Assembly (NCBI GenBank): GCA_021324775.1
Contig: JAJPIM010000007.1
Location: forward strand, 1 to 64,000
Source: Gemmatimonadota bacterium
GTDB taxonomy: Bacteria; Gemmatimonadota; Gemmatimonadetes; Gemmatimonadales; Gemmatimonadaceae
DNA length: 64,000 bases
Reading direction: 5' to 3'
Shown: positions 63,130 through 64,000 of the stretch, piece by piece
Numbering within the stretch: position 1 is the first letter of the stretch
Layout: each line of letters starts with the position of its first letter
The notes under the pieces: generated by a model
What the model saw: only the letters and a program-made list of their open reading frames with translations
What the model was told of the DNA's origin: nothing
The model's database searches: none
Position numbers and translations under genes: made by a program

Positions 63130-64000
63130 CCACGCGCTGTTTTCCCTCGTCGTGCTGACGGTCGCAGCGAGCGTCTCCATACTGGTGGTCGCCTTGCTGC
63201 GCGCGCCGCTCAGGCATGCGACCGGGGCGCAGGCGGCGTATTGGTTGTGGCTGATGGTGCCGTCGAGCGCGGTGGCGGCGTTGCTGCCGGCGCCCTCGTC
63301 GGCGCTCGCGACCATTGCCGTGCCGGCACGGGTCCTGGCGCTGGCCGGGGCGAGCGCGCCGGCGCGCTACGCGGTGATCGGGCTGCTCGTGTGGGCGGCG
63401 GGTGCTTCGCTCATGCTGGCGTATGCCATGCACCGCCAGCGAGCGTTCGAGCGCTCGCTCGGGAGCCTGACATCACTTCCCGACGGGGCTTACCAGAGCG
63501 CTTCCGTGGTGGAACCCATGTTGGTCGGGGCGTGGCGGCCTCGGGTCGTGTTGCCGGCCGATTTCGAGGCGCGGTACACGCAGGAGGAACGCGCGTTGGT
63601 GCTCGCGCACGAGCGAGCGCATTTGCGTCGCGGCGATGCACTGGCCAACGCCGTGGCTTCGGGCTGCCTTTGCCTGTCCTGGTTCAATCCGCTCATGTAT
63701 TGGGCTGTCGCGCAGTTCCGGTTCGATCAGGAGCTGGCGTGCGATGCGTCGGTACTGGCGGCGACGGGCACGGCGCGTCGGCGGTACGCCGACGCGCTGC
63801 TCAAGGCGCAACTCGCGGCAGACTCCGTCAGGTTCGTGCCCGCCGGTTGCGCGTGGCGATCCAGCCACCGGCTGAAGCAGAGAATCGCCGTGCTCAAGCG
63901 GCCGCTGCCGGGTTACATGCGCCGCGCGGCTGGCGTTCTCATGGCGGTCACGTGCATTGGTTCGGGCAGCTATGTCGCGTGGGGGACCCGTGCGATTGCG
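63122..64000 (+). CDS. BlaR1-type M56 metallopeptidase sensor, cut off by the window end
   Basis: An open frame from ATG 63122 to the end of the window, 293 codons. Three N-terminal membrane spans (FSLVVLTVAASVSILVVALL, YWLWLMVPSSAVAALLPAP, YAVIGLLVWAAGASLMLAYA) lead to a cytoplasmic M56 domain with the zinc motif HERAH (His163-Glu164, His167) in LAHERAHLRRGD and FDQELACDASVLA. This is the BlaR1/MecR1 layout; it should cleave or trigger cleavage of the BlaI-type repressor. Sensor part and C-terminus are outside the window. Confidence 0.9.
   Translation, partial: MISHALFSLVVLTVAASVSILVVALLRAPLRHATGAQAAYWLWLMVPSSAVAALLPAPSSALATIAVPARVLALAGASAPARYAVIGLLVWAAGASLMLAYAMHRQRAFERSLGSLTSLPDGAYQSASVVEPMLVGAWRPRVVLPADFEARYTQEERALVLAHERAHLRRGDALANAVASGCLCLSWFNPLMYWAVAQFRFDQELACDASVLAATGTARRRYADALLKAQLAADSVRFVPAGCAWRSSHRLKQRIAVLKRPLPGYMRRAAGVLMAVTCIGSGSYVAWGTRAIA

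Overview
The window is high-GC bacterial DNA. The right half carries a TonB-dependent receptor with a carboxypeptidase-regulatory-like N-terminus, a large secreted sortilin/BNR-repeat protein, a Sox-type sulfite dehydrogenase pair, a Tat-exported multicopper oxidase coupled to a chromate transporter, and a BlaI/BlaR-type regulator pair. This mix fits a Gram-negative soil or sediment bacterium. I would guess Gemmatimonadota, but that is an inference from gene content and style; no rRNA or other marker is present.

Layout. About 1-34.7 kb is an accessory region, visibly less GC-rich and full of broken genes. It opens with the end of an IS3-type element abutting a decayed PD-(D/E)XK-like gene. 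A minus-strand defence block follows (0.66-10.0 kb): PD-(D/E)XK-like protein, GIY-YIG nuclease, DEAD-type helicase and DNA methyltransferase without a nuclease domain (the last three with overlapping ends), then a DUF262/DUF1524 (GmrSD-like) enzyme. Next is a complete type I Thoeris pair (thsA-thsB, 10.66-12.58 kb). Two imperfect direct repeats ending in a tRNA T-arm-like 3' sequence (about 12.95-13.13 and 27.97-28.15 kb) bracket a 15-kb segment. It holds a TM0106-type RecB-nuclease/helicase, a WYL-regulator fragment, a stand-alone SF2 helicase, a shattered type I restriction HsdR tail, and three consecutive exported proteins led by a subtilisin-like peptidase. That exported trio is the best candidate here for an undescribed system.

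From 28.4 to 34.7 kb come an aldo/keto reductase, a molybdopterin oxidoreductase/flavin reductase/DUF6510 operon, an OGFr-related protein, a DoxX-like membrane protein and a membrane-bound lipase-like protein.

From 35 kb on the DNA is mostly housekeeping or environmental-response: serA, a SoxCD-like pair, small membrane proteins, a LytS/LytTR two-component system, an NTF2-like protein (with a broken second copy at 35.05 kb), a dehalogenase-like hydrolase, a divergent LysR/aldo-keto reductase pair, an outer-membrane protein, a PAP2 phosphatase, methyltransferases, the sortilin/BNR protein, a HEPN-MNT toxin-antitoxin pair lodged beside the TonB receptor, chrA with the multicopper oxidase, a TMEM175 channel, and a formylglycine-generating-enzyme-like protein followed by blaI and blaR-type genes. 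The blaR-type gene runs off the right edge.

The restriction, abortive-infection and toxin-antitoxin modules together form a defence island that has gained and lost parts repeatedly.
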